Source of the DNA: SXOA01 sp051004015
GTDB lineage: Bacteria; Planctomycetota; Planctomycetia; Pirellulales; Pirellulaceae
Direction of reading: 5' to 3'
Assembly (NCBI GenBank): GCA_051004015.1
Contig: JBPCKT010000048.1
Coordinates: 1-64,000, forward strand
Length of the DNA: 64,000 bases
Each line of letters begins with the position of its first letter. Within the stretch, counting starts at the first letter, position 1. A model generated the notes under the pieces. The model was given only the letters and a program-made list of their open reading frames with translations. It was not told where the DNA came from and searched no databases. Positions 15,762-24,078 of this stretch are shown here, piece after piece. Made by a program: the position numbers and the translations under genes.

Positions 15762-17129
15762 ATGAGTGTTTGTCCGAATTGGCGACTTTGCTTGGCGGCG
15801 CTTGTGGCGACGTTTTTCTGCGGCATCAACGGTTGCGGCTCGCCGGATGCAAAATTCGTACGCAATAGCACCTTCGCCCACTGGTGCGAGAAAGAGGCCG
15901 GATACAAGAACGGATTTACCAGGCAGCAAAAACAAGATGTGGATAACGTGCTGGCCGCTTTGTACGGCACTCCCGATGCACCCAGCCTCCCCGCGCTTCC
16001 CAATGTCGATGTCACCAGGCTTTTGGACCTTTCCAAGCTCAAGCTTTCCGCCGGCCGCGTCGTCAGTGACAGCACCGGCCGCCCCCAGGGTCTCTATCGC
16101 GAACACTGCGCCCACTGCCACGGCATCACCGGCGACGGCAACGGCCCGACTGCGAGCTTCCTAAACCCTTATCCGCGCGATTACCGGGCCGGCCTCTTCA
16201 AATTCAAGTCGACTCCCATCGGCTATCGGCCGCTGCACGACGACTTGAAGAAGATCGTCATTGAAGGCATTCCCGGAACTGCCATGCCTTCCTTCCGACT
16301 GCTGCCGGACCAGGAAATCGAAGCGCTGGTTGAATATGTGAAGTACCTGGCCATTCGCGGTGAAACGGAGCGACAGTTCTACAATGCCCTCAAAGATGAC
16401 ATCGACGAGACAGACTTCCTCAGCAAAGCGAACCCCGACGTAGTCACCGCCAAACTCACGGAAGCCAACAAACCCAGAGTGCCGACGTCCCAAGAAATCG
16501 CGGACACAGTGGCGGAGGTAAATAAGGAAAGAATTGAGGCCATCAAAGGCTACACGGAAAACGTGTTTACCAAGTGGCTGGAAGCCGTCGACCTGATGAC
16601 GCAGGACACCGCCAAAGTCACCAGCCGCAACGACGCCATGCGAGCCCTTCGGGAAGAACTGGTCGCCGCGGGGACCGACGAACAGAAGCTCACGGACGAG
16701 CTGGTGCGAACCGAGTCCCGGCAGCGCGGCCGCAAGCTCTTTTATGGCCCTGTCGCTAACTGCTTCTCCTGCCACGGACCGACGGCGCTCGGGGACGGGC
16801 AGCTGGGCGATTACGACAGCTGGACAGTGGAACTCGTCACCAAGACTCCCACCCCGGAATTGATTGACGAATACGTGTCGTACGGCATGCCCGAGCCTCG
16901 CAACATCCGCCCGCGCAACCTGCGGCAAGGCGTTTATCGCGGCGGGATGCGGCCGCTCGATTTGTACTGGCGAATTCGCAACGGCATGGAGGGAACTCCG
17001 ATGCCGGGCAATGACAAACTAAAGCCGGAGGATATCTGGCACCTGGTCAACTATGTCCAGTCACTCCCTTACGAGCAAATCAGCAACCCGTACGAAGCCG
17101 TGCCGGAAAACCGCCGCGAGCGGAACTAG
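15762..17129 (+). CDS. Diheme cytochrome c, predicted lipoprotein
   Basis: A 455-residue protein starting MSVCPNWRLCLAALVAT, with a lipobox-like INGC near residue 24. Two haem-c motifs are visible: CAHCHGITGDGNGP in the first third and CFSCHGPTALGDGQ in the second half. Each is followed by a Met-containing segment (GIPGTAMPSF; MEGTPMPGNDKL) suitable as distal ligand, so there are two class I cytochrome c domains joined by a helical linker of about 130 residues. Start codons at 15708, 15744 and 15750 are also in frame; 15762 places the hydrophobic signal closest to the N terminus. It lies 27 bases before coxB and is a natural electron donor to the CuA site of that oxidase. Confidence 0.88.
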   Translation: MSVCPNWRLCLAALVATFFCGINGCGSPDAKFVRNSTFAHWCEKEAGYKNGFTRQQKQDVDNVLAALYGTPDAPSLPALPNVDVTRLLDLSKLKLSAGRVVSDSTGRPQGLYREHCAHCHGITGDGNGPTASFLNPYPRDYRAGLFKFKSTPIGYRPLHDDLKKIVIEGIPGTAMPSFRLLPDQEIEALVEYVKYLAIRGETERQFYNALKDDIDETDFLSKANPDVVTAKLTEANKPRVPTSQEIADTVAEVNKERIEAIKGYTENVFTKWLEAVDLMTQDTAKVTSRNDAMRALREELVAAGTDEQKLTDELVRTESRQRGRKLFYGPVANCFSCHGPTALGDGQLGDYDSWTVELVTKTPTPELIDEYVSYGMPEPRNIRPRNLRQGVYRGGMRPLDLYWRIRNGMEGTPMPGNDKLKPEDIWHLVNYVQSLPYEQISNPYEAVPENRRERN

Positions 17130-17156
17130 GTCAAGCGACCTCCGAGGAGAATTATT

Positions 17157-17993
17157 GTGGGACGGTTTTGGAGCCTGTTATTCCTGATGGTGCCGATCTT
17201 CGGCGTCGGCGTTTTCGTCTGGGCAATGGCCGATCTACCGGGGATGAAGGGGCACTGGCTGCCGGAGAACATCAACCCGCAGGGCGAGATCATCGACAGC
17301 TTGTTCATGTTCATTCTGTACCTCACCGGGGTCATCTTCGTCATCACCGGAGTTGTGCTGTTCTGGTTCCTGTGGAGATACGACGCCGGTCAGAACGCGG
17401 ACCCTGTGAAATACACGCACGGCAGCCACACGCTGGAAGTGGTCTGGTCCATCCTGCCCGCTGCCACTCTGCTGTTCATCGCCATTTATCAGATGAACGC
17501 CTGGGCCGACGCCAAGATGCGCCGCCCCATGCTCCCCGGCGTGGACGGCAAGCTTGGAACCCCAGACGACGTGCTGATGCCGCCGCTGGCGGAAGTGACC
17601 GGCCGGCAGTTTGAATGGCGGATTCGCTACGCCGCCCAGGATGGCATCCTCGGCAACGAGGACGACGTAATCATTTCCAACGAGCTGCATGTCCCGGCCA
17701 ATGAAGAAGTCGTCTTGAAAATCAAAAGCCAGGACGTGCTGCACAGCTTCTTTCTCCCCAACCTTCGCCTCAAGCAGGACGTGGTTCCCGGGATGAAGCA
17801 GCATGTCTGGTTCAAAGCCAATCGCACGGGTGTGTTTGACATTGTTTGCGCGGAACTCTGCGGCTGGGGGCATTACAAGATGCGCGGCCGATTGACCGTT
17901 GAAAGCCGGGATGACTTCAATCGCTGGCTGGATTTGCAGTCGAGGGAACAGAATCGCGCGGAGTTTACCCCGACCACGGGAGAGGCCGAATGA
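17157..17993 (+). CDS. coxB: Cytochrome c oxidase subunit II (CuA-bearing)
   Basis: A 278-residue protein starting at GTG after GAGGAGA. Two N-terminal membrane helices are followed by the cupredoxin domain with complete CuA ligands: H196 (DVLHSFFLP), C231, C235, H239 and M242 in CAELCGWGHYKMRG. The Glu between the two cysteines (ELC) is kept. There is no fused cytochrome c domain, so the external diheme cytochrome or cupredoxins are the expected donors. Two insertions with related sequence, DGKLGTPDDV (130-139) and DGILGNEDDV (162-171), flank the aromatic GRQFEWRIRY segment and resemble acidic calcium-binding loops. The stop overlaps the coxA start (ATGA). Confidence 0.96.
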   Translation: MGRFWSLLFLMVPIFGVGVFVWAMADLPGMKGHWLPENINPQGEIIDSLFMFILYLTGVIFVITGVVLFWFLWRYDAGQNADPVKYTHGSHTLEVVWSILPAATLLFIAIYQMNAWADAKMRRPMLPGVDGKLGTPDDVLMPPLAEVTGRQFEWRIRYAAQDGILGNEDDVIISNELHVPANEEVVLKIKSQDVLHSFFLPNLRLKQDVVPGMKQHVWFKANRTGVFDIVCAELCGWGHYKMRGRLTVESRDDFNRWLDLQSREQNRAEFTPTTGEAE

Positions 17994-19801
17994 GCACGAC
18001 CACGCTGGATACTCACGATACCCATGCCCACGGGCACGCGACCGGCATGTCCGTCGGCACGTTTATCCGCACCTACGTTTTCTCGCTCGACCACAAGATC
18101 ATCGGCTTGCAGTTCCTGTTTTCGACGCTGCTCTGGTTTTTGGTCGGCGGTCTCTTGGCCCTGGGGATTCGCTGGCAACTGGCCTGGCCGTGGAGCGACA
18201 TGCCGGTCATCGGCCGCATGCTGTTCTCGGCGGAAGGGGGCCAGATTTCGCCCGAATTCTACACCACGCTGTTCACCATGCATGCCACGGTGATGATTTT
18301 CTTCGTCATCATTCCCATTTTGGCGGGAGCGTTTGGCAACTTCCTGATTCCGCTGATGATCGGCGCGGATGACATGGCGTTTCCCACGCTCAACATGCTC
18401 AGCTACTGGTTTATGTGGCCGGCCTTTTTCTTTGTCGGCCTGAGCTTCTTCACGCCCCCCTACGGGGCTGGCGCGGGCTGGACTTCGTATCCGCCACTGT
18501 CTGTTATGCGAGAAGCCGCTCCCGGCAGCGACTGGGCCCAGACCTGGTGGCTGGTGGGGATTACGTGCGTCGGCGTCTCGTCGATGCTTGGCTCGGTCAA
18601 CTACCTGACCACGATCATTCAGATGCGGGCGCCAGGAATGACGATGTTCCGCCTGCCTCTCACCATCTGGGCCATGTTCATCACCGCCATCCTCCAAGCC
18701 TTTGCTCTTCCCGTCCTCACCGCAGCCGGTTTCATGCAGCTCATGGACCGCGTGATCGGTACCGGCTTCTTCCTGCCGGAAGGGCTAGTTGCCAACAACT
18801 CAGACCCTGCCTCCGGGGGCGGCCAACCGATTCTGTGGCAGCACCTATTCTGGTTTTACTCGCATCCCGCCGTATATATCATGATTCTCCCGGCGATGGG
18901 CATGGTTTCCGACATTATCGCCTGCTTCGCCCGCAAGCCGATTTTCGGTTACAAGCCGATGGTCTACTCGATTTCGGGCATCGCCGGCCTGGGCTTCATC
19001 GTGTGGGGGCACCACATGTTCGTGTCGGGCATGAACCCGATGCTCGGCATGACCTTCATGGTCTCTACGATGATGATCGCACTGCCCAGCGCGGTGAAGG
19101 TCTTCAACTGGATAGGAACAATCTGGGGAGGCAAGGTGCAGTTCACCACGCCCATGCTGTTTGCCCTGTCATTCGTGTCGATGTTCATCATCGGCGGCCT
19201 TTCCGGCATCTTCATGGCGGCGACGCCGGTGGACATCTTCATTCACGACACTTACTTCATCGTGGCCCACTTCCATTACGTCCTCTTCGCGGGAACGGCG
19301 ATGGCGGTGTTCGGGGCGATTTACTTCTGGTATCCCAAAATGTTCGGCCGGATGATGAACGAGAATCTTGGCAAAATTCACTTCTTCCTCACGTTCCTCT
19401 TCTTGAACGGCACGTTCTACACCATGCATATCCTGGGAGCGGTCGGTTTTCCGCGTCGTTTGGCAGATCCCTATGACTACGAAACCTTCCGCCACCTGCT
19501 GCCGATGAACCAGTTCATGTCGATCTGCGCCATTTGCATGGTCGCTTCGCAGATCATCTTTGCGTTCAACTTCCTCTACAGCATGTTTTACGGCGCGCCG
19601 GTCGGCCGTAATCCGTGGGGGGCCAACAGCCTGGAATGGACGGCTCCCAGCCCGCCCGGCCACGGCAACTTCGATTTCCAGCCGATTGTCTACCGCGGCC
19701 CGTATGAGTACGGCTCGCCGGAAGTGGATACCGATTTCTATCCCCAGACCCAGCCGCCGCCGACCGACCCCAAGCGGATACACAAACCGGAACAGCACTA
19801 G
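17990..19801 (+). CDS. coxA: Cytochrome c oxidase subunit I, A2-type haem-copper oxidase
   Basis: A 603-residue protein with about 12-14 membrane helices, holding haem a and the haem-a3/CuB oxygen-reducing site. The helix VI motif is YSHPAV (Y290-V295) in place of the GHPEV of A1 oxidases, which assigns it to the A2 subfamily; the conserved Glu is Ala. Further family markers are GADDMAFPTLNMLSYW, the CuB His pair in WGHHMF, the K-channel region SAVKVFNW, and HDTYFIVAHFHYVL with the haem ligands. The N terminus has a His-rich stretch (THDTHAHGHATG). Translationally coupled to coxB. Confidence 0.97.
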   Translation: MSTTTLDTHDTHAHGHATGMSVGTFIRTYVFSLDHKIIGLQFLFSTLLWFLVGGLLALGIRWQLAWPWSDMPVIGRMLFSAEGGQISPEFYTTLFTMHATVMIFFVIIPILAGAFGNFLIPLMIGADDMAFPTLNMLSYWFMWPAFFFVGLSFFTPPYGAGAGWTSYPPLSVMREAAPGSDWAQTWWLVGITCVGVSSMLGSVNYLTTIIQMRAPGMTMFRLPLTIWAMFITAILQAFALPVLTAAGFMQLMDRVIGTGFFLPEGLVANNSDPASGGGQPILWQHLFWFYSHPAVYIMILPAMGMVSDIIACFARKPIFGYKPMVYSISGIAGLGFIVWGHHMFVSGMNPMLGMTFMVSTMMIALPSAVKVFNWIGTIWGGKVQFTTPMLFALSFVSMFIIGGLSGIFMAATPVDIFIHDTYFIVAHFHYVLFAGTAMAVFGAIYFWYPKMFGRMMNENLGKIHFFLTFLFLNGTFYTMHILGAVGFPRRLADPYDYETFRHLLPMNQFMSICAICMVASQIIFAFNFLYSMFYGAPVGRNPWGANSLEWTAPSPPGHGNFDFQPIVYRGPYEYGSPEVDTDFYPQTQPPPTDPKRIHKPEQH

Positions 19802-19831
19802 CGTTTGTGACAGTAGCCCCAGGAGCCTGAT

Positions 19832-20200
19832 ATGAATTTGCCAACGACCGTTTCACGGCCAGCAGCGCTCCCTCCCGGCTTCACCATTGCCCCAGGCGCG
19901 CCAATGTATGCAATCGCTTTCGACATGGACATTGATTCCTTGCGAATCCACTATGGGGATCCATACAACAACGCTTATGCGGAAATTCGCAAGGTGTTGC
20001 AAAGCCACGGCTTTAACTGGCAACAAGGAAGCGTCTATTTCGGCGGCGAGAACATCAACGCCGTCACATGCGTCCTGGCCGCGATTGATGTCTCCAATCA
20101 ACTGCCGTGGTTCGCGCCTTCGGTGAGGGATATTCGGATGCTTCGGATTGAGGAATTAAACGATTTGATGCCCGCTGTTCAGCAAGGTACACGCAAGTAA
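19832..20200 (+). CDS. vapD: VapD-family protein (Cas2-like fold endoribonuclease family)
   Basis: A 122-residue protein whose residues 25-118 match the virulence-associated protein D family almost end to end: MYAIAFDMD, YNNAYAEIRKVLQSHGF, WQQGSVYFGG, NAVTCVLAAID, and IRMLRIEELNDLMPAV. Characterised VapD proteins have a ferredoxin-like Cas2-type fold and RNase activity, and usually sit on plasmids or in toxin-antitoxin contexts. The start at 19832 has AGGAG six bases upstream, giving a 24-residue N-terminal extension; the shorter start at 19904 would give the canonical protein. No antitoxin gene is next to it. It lies between coxA and ctaA on the same strand with short gaps (30 and 17 bases), so it is probably transcribed with the oxidase. 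Confidence 0.9.
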   Translation: MNLPTTVSRPAALPPGFTIAPGAPMYAIAFDMDIDSLRIHYGDPYNNAYAEIRKVLQSHGFNWQQGSVYFGGENINAVTCVLAAIDVSNQLPWFAPSVRDIRMLRIEELNDLMPAVQQGTRK

Positions 20201-20217
20201 CAAATCACCCGCAAGTA

Positions 20218-21234
20218 ATGGAAATTACGTCGAGCACGAAACTGAACCCTTGGCCGCACCGGTTGGCGGTGGCGCTTGCGCTGGTCACGCTACCGCTGAT
20301 TGGCGTGGGTGGTCTGGTGACGACGTATGACGCCGGCATGGCGGTTCCCGATTGGCCGGGAACCTACGGTTACAACCTGTTTCTCTATCCGCTCAGCACT
20401 TGGTGGTCCGGGCCGTGGGATCTGTTTGTCGAGCATGGCCATCGCTTGCTCGGGGCGCTCGCAGGAATTCTCACCATTGGCCTCGTCATCGCGGTCTGGT
20501 TGGGCGACAGCCGCCGCTGGATGCGAGACGCTTCGCTGGCGGCGCTGGGGCTCGTCATTTTCCAGGGAGTCCTGGGCGGCCTGCGAGTGCTGCTGGATGA
20601 GCGGATGATGGCCCTCGTGCATGGCTGCACGGGTCCTCTGTTTTTCGCTTTTTCCATGTGCCTGGTGGAAATGACTTCCCGCAGTTGGCGTCAACCGGCC
20701 GCAGTGCGGAATATTCCGGCAGGAAGGCGGTTTGCCCGCGGTGCCTGCCTGGCCGCATGCCTGGCCTACTTACAGCTCACGGTCGGGGCGCTGCTGCGGC
20801 ATATCCCGCTCGATGCCCCGCCGCAAGTCTTTCGCGCGGCGCTGTTGTTTCATCTGGTCTTTGCGGGGGTGCTCGCGGTGCTGCTGGTGATGTTGGCGTT
20901 CGCCGCGTTGCGGGGCTCTGCCGGCCATCCGTCTTTGAAAATACCGGCGGTGGGCCTGAGCCTGCTGGTGCTCTGCCAGGTGGTGCTCGGCGTTTCCACG
21001 TACGTCATGAAATATTCCTGGCCGGCCTGGATGGACCGCTTCGGTTTCGCGGCCAGTTACGTGGTGCAAGAGCGGACTTTGTCGCAAGCCCTCATCGTCA
21101 CCGAGCATGTGGTCTGCGGCTCGCTGATTCTCGCCGCCCTCACCACGCTGGCCGTCCGGGCTTCTCGGCTGTACTCCGCAAGGACGGCAGCGGAACTGGG
21201 TGCCAACCTATCGCTAATGAGGGCCGCCACATGA
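20218..21234 (+). CDS. ctaA: Haem A synthase
   Basis: A 338-residue membrane protein with about eight helices, converting haem O to haem A. The first half contains GLVTTYDAGMAVPDWPGTYG and EHGHRLLGALAG, and the second half has matching histidines in AALLFHLVFAG and VTEHVVCGSLI, the pseudo-symmetric haem-ligand pattern of the family. The ALVHGCTGPLFF segment supplies another conserved His. Its stop overlaps the ctaB start (ATGA). Its presence in the oxidase locus agrees with an a-type haem oxidase. Confidence 0.9.
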   Translation: MEITSSTKLNPWPHRLAVALALVTLPLIGVGGLVTTYDAGMAVPDWPGTYGYNLFLYPLSTWWSGPWDLFVEHGHRLLGALAGILTIGLVIAVWLGDSRRWMRDASLAALGLVIFQGVLGGLRVLLDERMMALVHGCTGPLFFAFSMCLVEMTSRSWRQPAAVRNIPAGRRFARGACLAACLAYLQLTVGALLRHIPLDAPPQVFRAALLFHLVFAGVLAVLLVMLAFAALRGSAGHPSLKIPAVGLSLLVLCQVVLGVSTYVMKYSWPAWMDRFGFAASYVVQERTLSQALIVTEHVVCGSLILAALTTLAVRASRLYSARTAAELGANLSLMRAAT

Positions 21235-22151
21235 GCACGAGCACCTTAGCCGCTTGTCGTCCCCGGACCTCGGTCTTCTGCCTCGCGCTCGACTACGTGG
21301 AGCTCACCAAGCCACGCATTGCCGTGCTGGTGTTGGTCGTCGTTGTCGCCAGCGCCGTGATGGCCGCGTGGACAAACGCCTTGCCAATCAGCGGCTGGGC
21401 GGTGCTGCATGCCTGCCTGGGAACGCTTTTGGTCGCCGGCAGCGCGAGCGCAGCTAACCAGTGGCTGGAAGTCAGCCGCGACGCACGCATGAACCGCACA
21501 AGCAATCGTCCCTTGCCGGCTGGAAGAATTTCGGCGAATGGCGCGCTGCTCTTTGCCGCGATCGCGCTGTCTTTGGGACTGATTTATCTCGCGCTCACGC
21601 TCCCCCTTTCAGCGACGCTCTGGGCCGCTCTCACCTGGCTGCTCTACGTGGCCGTGTATACCCCTCTGAAGCCCATTTCCTCCGCCAACACCGCTGTCGG
21701 CGCGGTCGCCGGCGCGTTGCCGGTCTTCATCGGCTGGTCGGCTGTAAGTGAAACGCTTGATATACGCACGGTCGCGTTGTTCCTGACGATTTATCTCTGG
21801 CAATTCCCGCACTTCATGGCTATCGCCTGGCTGTATCGCGAGGATTACGCCCGTGGCGGCTACCAGATGCTGCCGGTAGTGGATCCTTCCGGCCGCCGCG
21901 CTGGGGTGCAGGCCGTGCTGTCGGCAGCGGCTCTTATTCCGGTCAGTGCCATTCCCGCGCTCTCCGCCCCCGCCTGGGGCGGCCCGATATACCTCGTCAT
22001 TGTCACGCTGCTCGGCCTCGCGCAGCTCTGTGTGGCCGCTTTGTTCCTCGCTCAAATGAACCGCGAAGCCGCTCGCCGCCTGCTGCGGATGTCGCTCATT
22101 TATTTGCCCATCCTGCTTGGACTGCTCGTCATCATCCCCTGGATACGTTAA
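21231..22151 (+). CDS. ctaB: Protohaem IX farnesyltransferase (haem O synthase)
   Basis: A 306-residue UbiA-type prenyltransferase with seven to nine membrane helices that attaches a farnesyl group to haem B. Motifs: LDYVELTKPRI at the N terminus, the first Asp-rich site ANQWLEVSRDARMNRTSNRPLPAGR, VYTPLKP, and the second site WQFPHFMAIAWLYREDYARGG (shown in parts: NRTSNRPLP and REDYARGG). The ATG at 21231 overlaps the ctaA stop; the longer frame upstream is a shadow of ctaA. It supplies substrate for CtaA. Confidence 0.96.
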   Translation: MSTSTLAACRPRTSVFCLALDYVELTKPRIAVLVLVVVVASAVMAAWTNALPISGWAVLHACLGTLLVAGSASAANQWLEVSRDARMNRTSNRPLPAGRISANGALLFAAIALSLGLIYLALTLPLSATLWAALTWLLYVAVYTPLKPISSANTAVGAVAGALPVFIGWSAVSETLDIRTVALFLTIYLWQFPHFMAIAWLYREDYARGGYQMLPVVDPSGRRAGVQAVLSAAALIPVSAIPALSAPAWGGPIYLVIVTLLGLAQLCVAALFLAQMNREAARRLLRMSLIYLPILLGLLVIIPWIR

Positions 22152-22155
22152 CCCG

Positions 22156-23511
22156 ATGTCGCACGACGCTCACGGCCACGCCGCCATCAAGCTGCAGTAT
22201 CAGCCATCGCTCCCAATTGGAAACGGCAAGCTCTGCCTGTGGCTCTTTCTCTCGACGGAGATCATGTTCTTCGCCGGGCTTATCGGCACCTATATCGTGC
22301 TTCGCTTTGGTGCTCCCCCCGGCACCTGGCCCGCCCCGCACGACGTTCATCTGGTCGAGCTCATTGGGGCCATTAACACCTTTGTGCTGCTGATGTCGTC
22401 GGTCACCATCGTGCTGGCCCTTGAATCCTCCCGCAACAATAACGCCGGCTCGGCGAAAGCCTGGATGGTGGCCACCTTCATCCTCGGCTCGATATTCCTG
22501 GGCGTGAAAGCCTACGAGTACAAGGAAAAATTCCGCCACGGCATTTACCCGGCCAAACCGCACAGCTCGATTTACGACAAGGCCGACCTCTACTACTTGC
22601 AAGCCTGCCGCCAGCGGCTGGAAGGGATTCAAAAGTCGCTCACCGACCAGTATCAGGCCGAGAAGCAGGAATATGAAGCCAAGAAGACTGGGTTTGCCGG
22701 ACCGCGCACGGATGGCGGCAGCAACATCACGGATAGCGAGCGAGAGCAGCTACGGCCGCTGGAAGAGCAGCTCAAGCCGCTGCTCGACTGCGAGAACGTC
22801 CTCAACAATCTGGTCAAGTTTTCGGAGCAATCCGCCGCCAACTCCACCGACGTCCTCCGCCAGCAGCGGGCGATGGAGCTCGTGGCCTCGGCGATCTACC
22901 CGCGCCAGCACACCATCAATTCCTACGAGCATCTCGTCGACTATCTCGTCGCGGAAGAGGCCGAGCTGCTCAACGAAAAGACGGATTTGCAGAAACTCAT
23001 CTCCGAGAAAAGAAGCGAGCAGACCGCCCTCAAGGAAAAGCTTCCCGCTCTCGAAAAGCAGGAGCAGGCTGAGCAGGAAGCCGAAGCAAAGGCAAAGCTC
23101 ACAACTCAGGTAACGGCCGCTAAAGCGAATGTTGAAAAGCTGGCTGCCGACGTGACGGCCGACAACACTCGCCTCGCCGCGATCGACGGCCGACTGGCCT
23201 TTCACGAAGTCCTCACCCCCTCGGACGACGCCGAGAAAGAGCACATCCAGCACGGCCTGAATGACCACCCCGACTTCGCCTCCCTCCGGCTGCCGATGAA
23301 GATTCCCAGCGGCAACATGTGGGCCAGCACCTACTTCTTGATGACCGGTTTTCATGCGATCCACGTGCTAGTGGGGCTGATTGCCTTCGCCCTGGTGCTT
23401 CCCATGCATCTGGGCAAGCGGCGGGCCCACGTCATCGAGAACATCGGCCTGTACTGGCACTTCGTCGACCTGGTTTGGATTTTCCTGTTCCCCCTGCTGT
23501 ACTTGTTCTAG
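22156..23511 (+). CDS. coxC: Cytochrome c oxidase subunit III with a large coiled-coil insertion
   Basis: A 451-residue protein, about twice the usual 200-260. Helices I-III lie at about residues 25-50, 66-90 and 101-120 (LWLFLSTEIMFFAGLIGTYI; LGVKAYEYKEKF), and helices IV-V at 388-417 and 430-450 (FLMTGFHAIHVLVG; NIGLYWHFVDLVW). Between helix III and IV, where other subunit III proteins have ~20 residues, there are about 250 charged residues (132-385, bases 22549-23310) dominated by heptad-like Glu/Lys/Leu/Ala segments such as LISEKRSEQTALKEKLPALE. The reading frame is continuous and helix IV resumes normally, so this is an insertion and not a frameshift or fusion at an end. The start at 22156 follows the ctaB stop by four bases. 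Confidence 0.93.
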   Translation: MSHDAHGHAAIKLQYQPSLPIGNGKLCLWLFLSTEIMFFAGLIGTYIVLRFGAPPGTWPAPHDVHLVELIGAINTFVLLMSSVTIVLALESSRNNNAGSAKAWMVATFILGSIFLGVKAYEYKEKFRHGIYPAKPHSSIYDKADLYYLQACRQRLEGIQKSLTDQYQAEKQEYEAKKTGFAGPRTDGGSNITDSEREQLRPLEEQLKPLLDCENVLNNLVKFSEQSAANSTDVLRQQRAMELVASAIYPRQHTINSYEHLVDYLVAEEAELLNEKTDLQKLISEKRSEQTALKEKLPALEKQEQAEQEAEAKAKLTTQVTAAKANVEKLAADVTADNTRLAAIDGRLAFHEVLTPSDDAEKEHIQHGLNDHPDFASLRLPMKIPSGNMWASTYFLMTGFHAIHVLVGLIAFALVLPMHLGKRRAHVIENIGLYWHFVDLVWIFLFPLLYLF

Positions 23512-23562
23512 GACGTACCTCGGCGGCTGGCGTCATGCCGCCGCTTACCGCGGATACCACTC

Positions 23563-24069
23563 ATGGAAAGCAAACACGACCAGGTCCTCGATGAAGGGCA
23601 TGGCCACGACGAGCACGAAGGCCATAGCCATGATGCCGGCGGACACGGCGGCGTGGGCAAATACATCGCGGTCTTCTTCGCCCTCTGTTTCCTCACGCTC
23701 ATTTCCTACCTGGTGGGCAACTCCGCGACGCTCCGCGAAAAGACTCCCGGCATCATGTGGGCCATGATGATGGCTGTCTCCTGCGCCAAGGCCTCGCTCG
23801 TCATTCTGTTCTTCATGCATCTAAAATGGGAAGCAAACTGGAAGTACGTCCTCACGGTTCCCGCCAGCATCATGAGCATCTTTTTGATGTTGATGCTTGT
23901 TCCAGACATCGGACTGCGGACCCGTTGGTATGCGGAAGAGCGCTGGCTCTACGCACCTCCGCCGGTGGAGAAGCATGAAGGCCACGAGGTGGCGCACGAA
24001 GCGGAAGGGAAGACCACGGGAGATGAGGGAAACATCTTCGAGAAGAAAACGCCCAAATCGAAGCACTGA
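23563..24069 (+). CDS. coxD: Cytochrome c oxidase subunit IV (prokaryotic type)
   Basis: A 168-residue protein with three membrane helices (about residues 34-52, 64-86 and 94-113), including the family signature SCAKASLVILFFMHLKWE. The N terminus is His-rich (HGHDEHEGHSHDAGGHGG), suggesting metal binding, and the C terminus again has KHEGHEVAHEA. It matches the small subunit IV that follows subunit III in many bacterial oxidase operons. Gap of 51 bases to coxC and 9 to the ABC ATPase. Confidence 0.9.
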   Translation: MESKHDQVLDEGHGHDEHEGHSHDAGGHGGVGKYIAVFFALCFLTLISYLVGNSATLREKTPGIMWAMMMAVSCAKASLVILFFMHLKWEANWKYVLTVPASIMSIFLMLMLVPDIGLRTRWYAEERWLYAPPPVEKHEGHEVAHEAEGKTTGDEGNIFEKKTPKSKH

Positions 24070-24078
24070 CGGTTTCCC

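Noticed and set aside
20658..21230. Long open frame extending upstream of ctaB
   Set aside because: It lies in another frame of ctaA; the true ctaB start overlaps the ctaA stop and begins a normal family N terminus.
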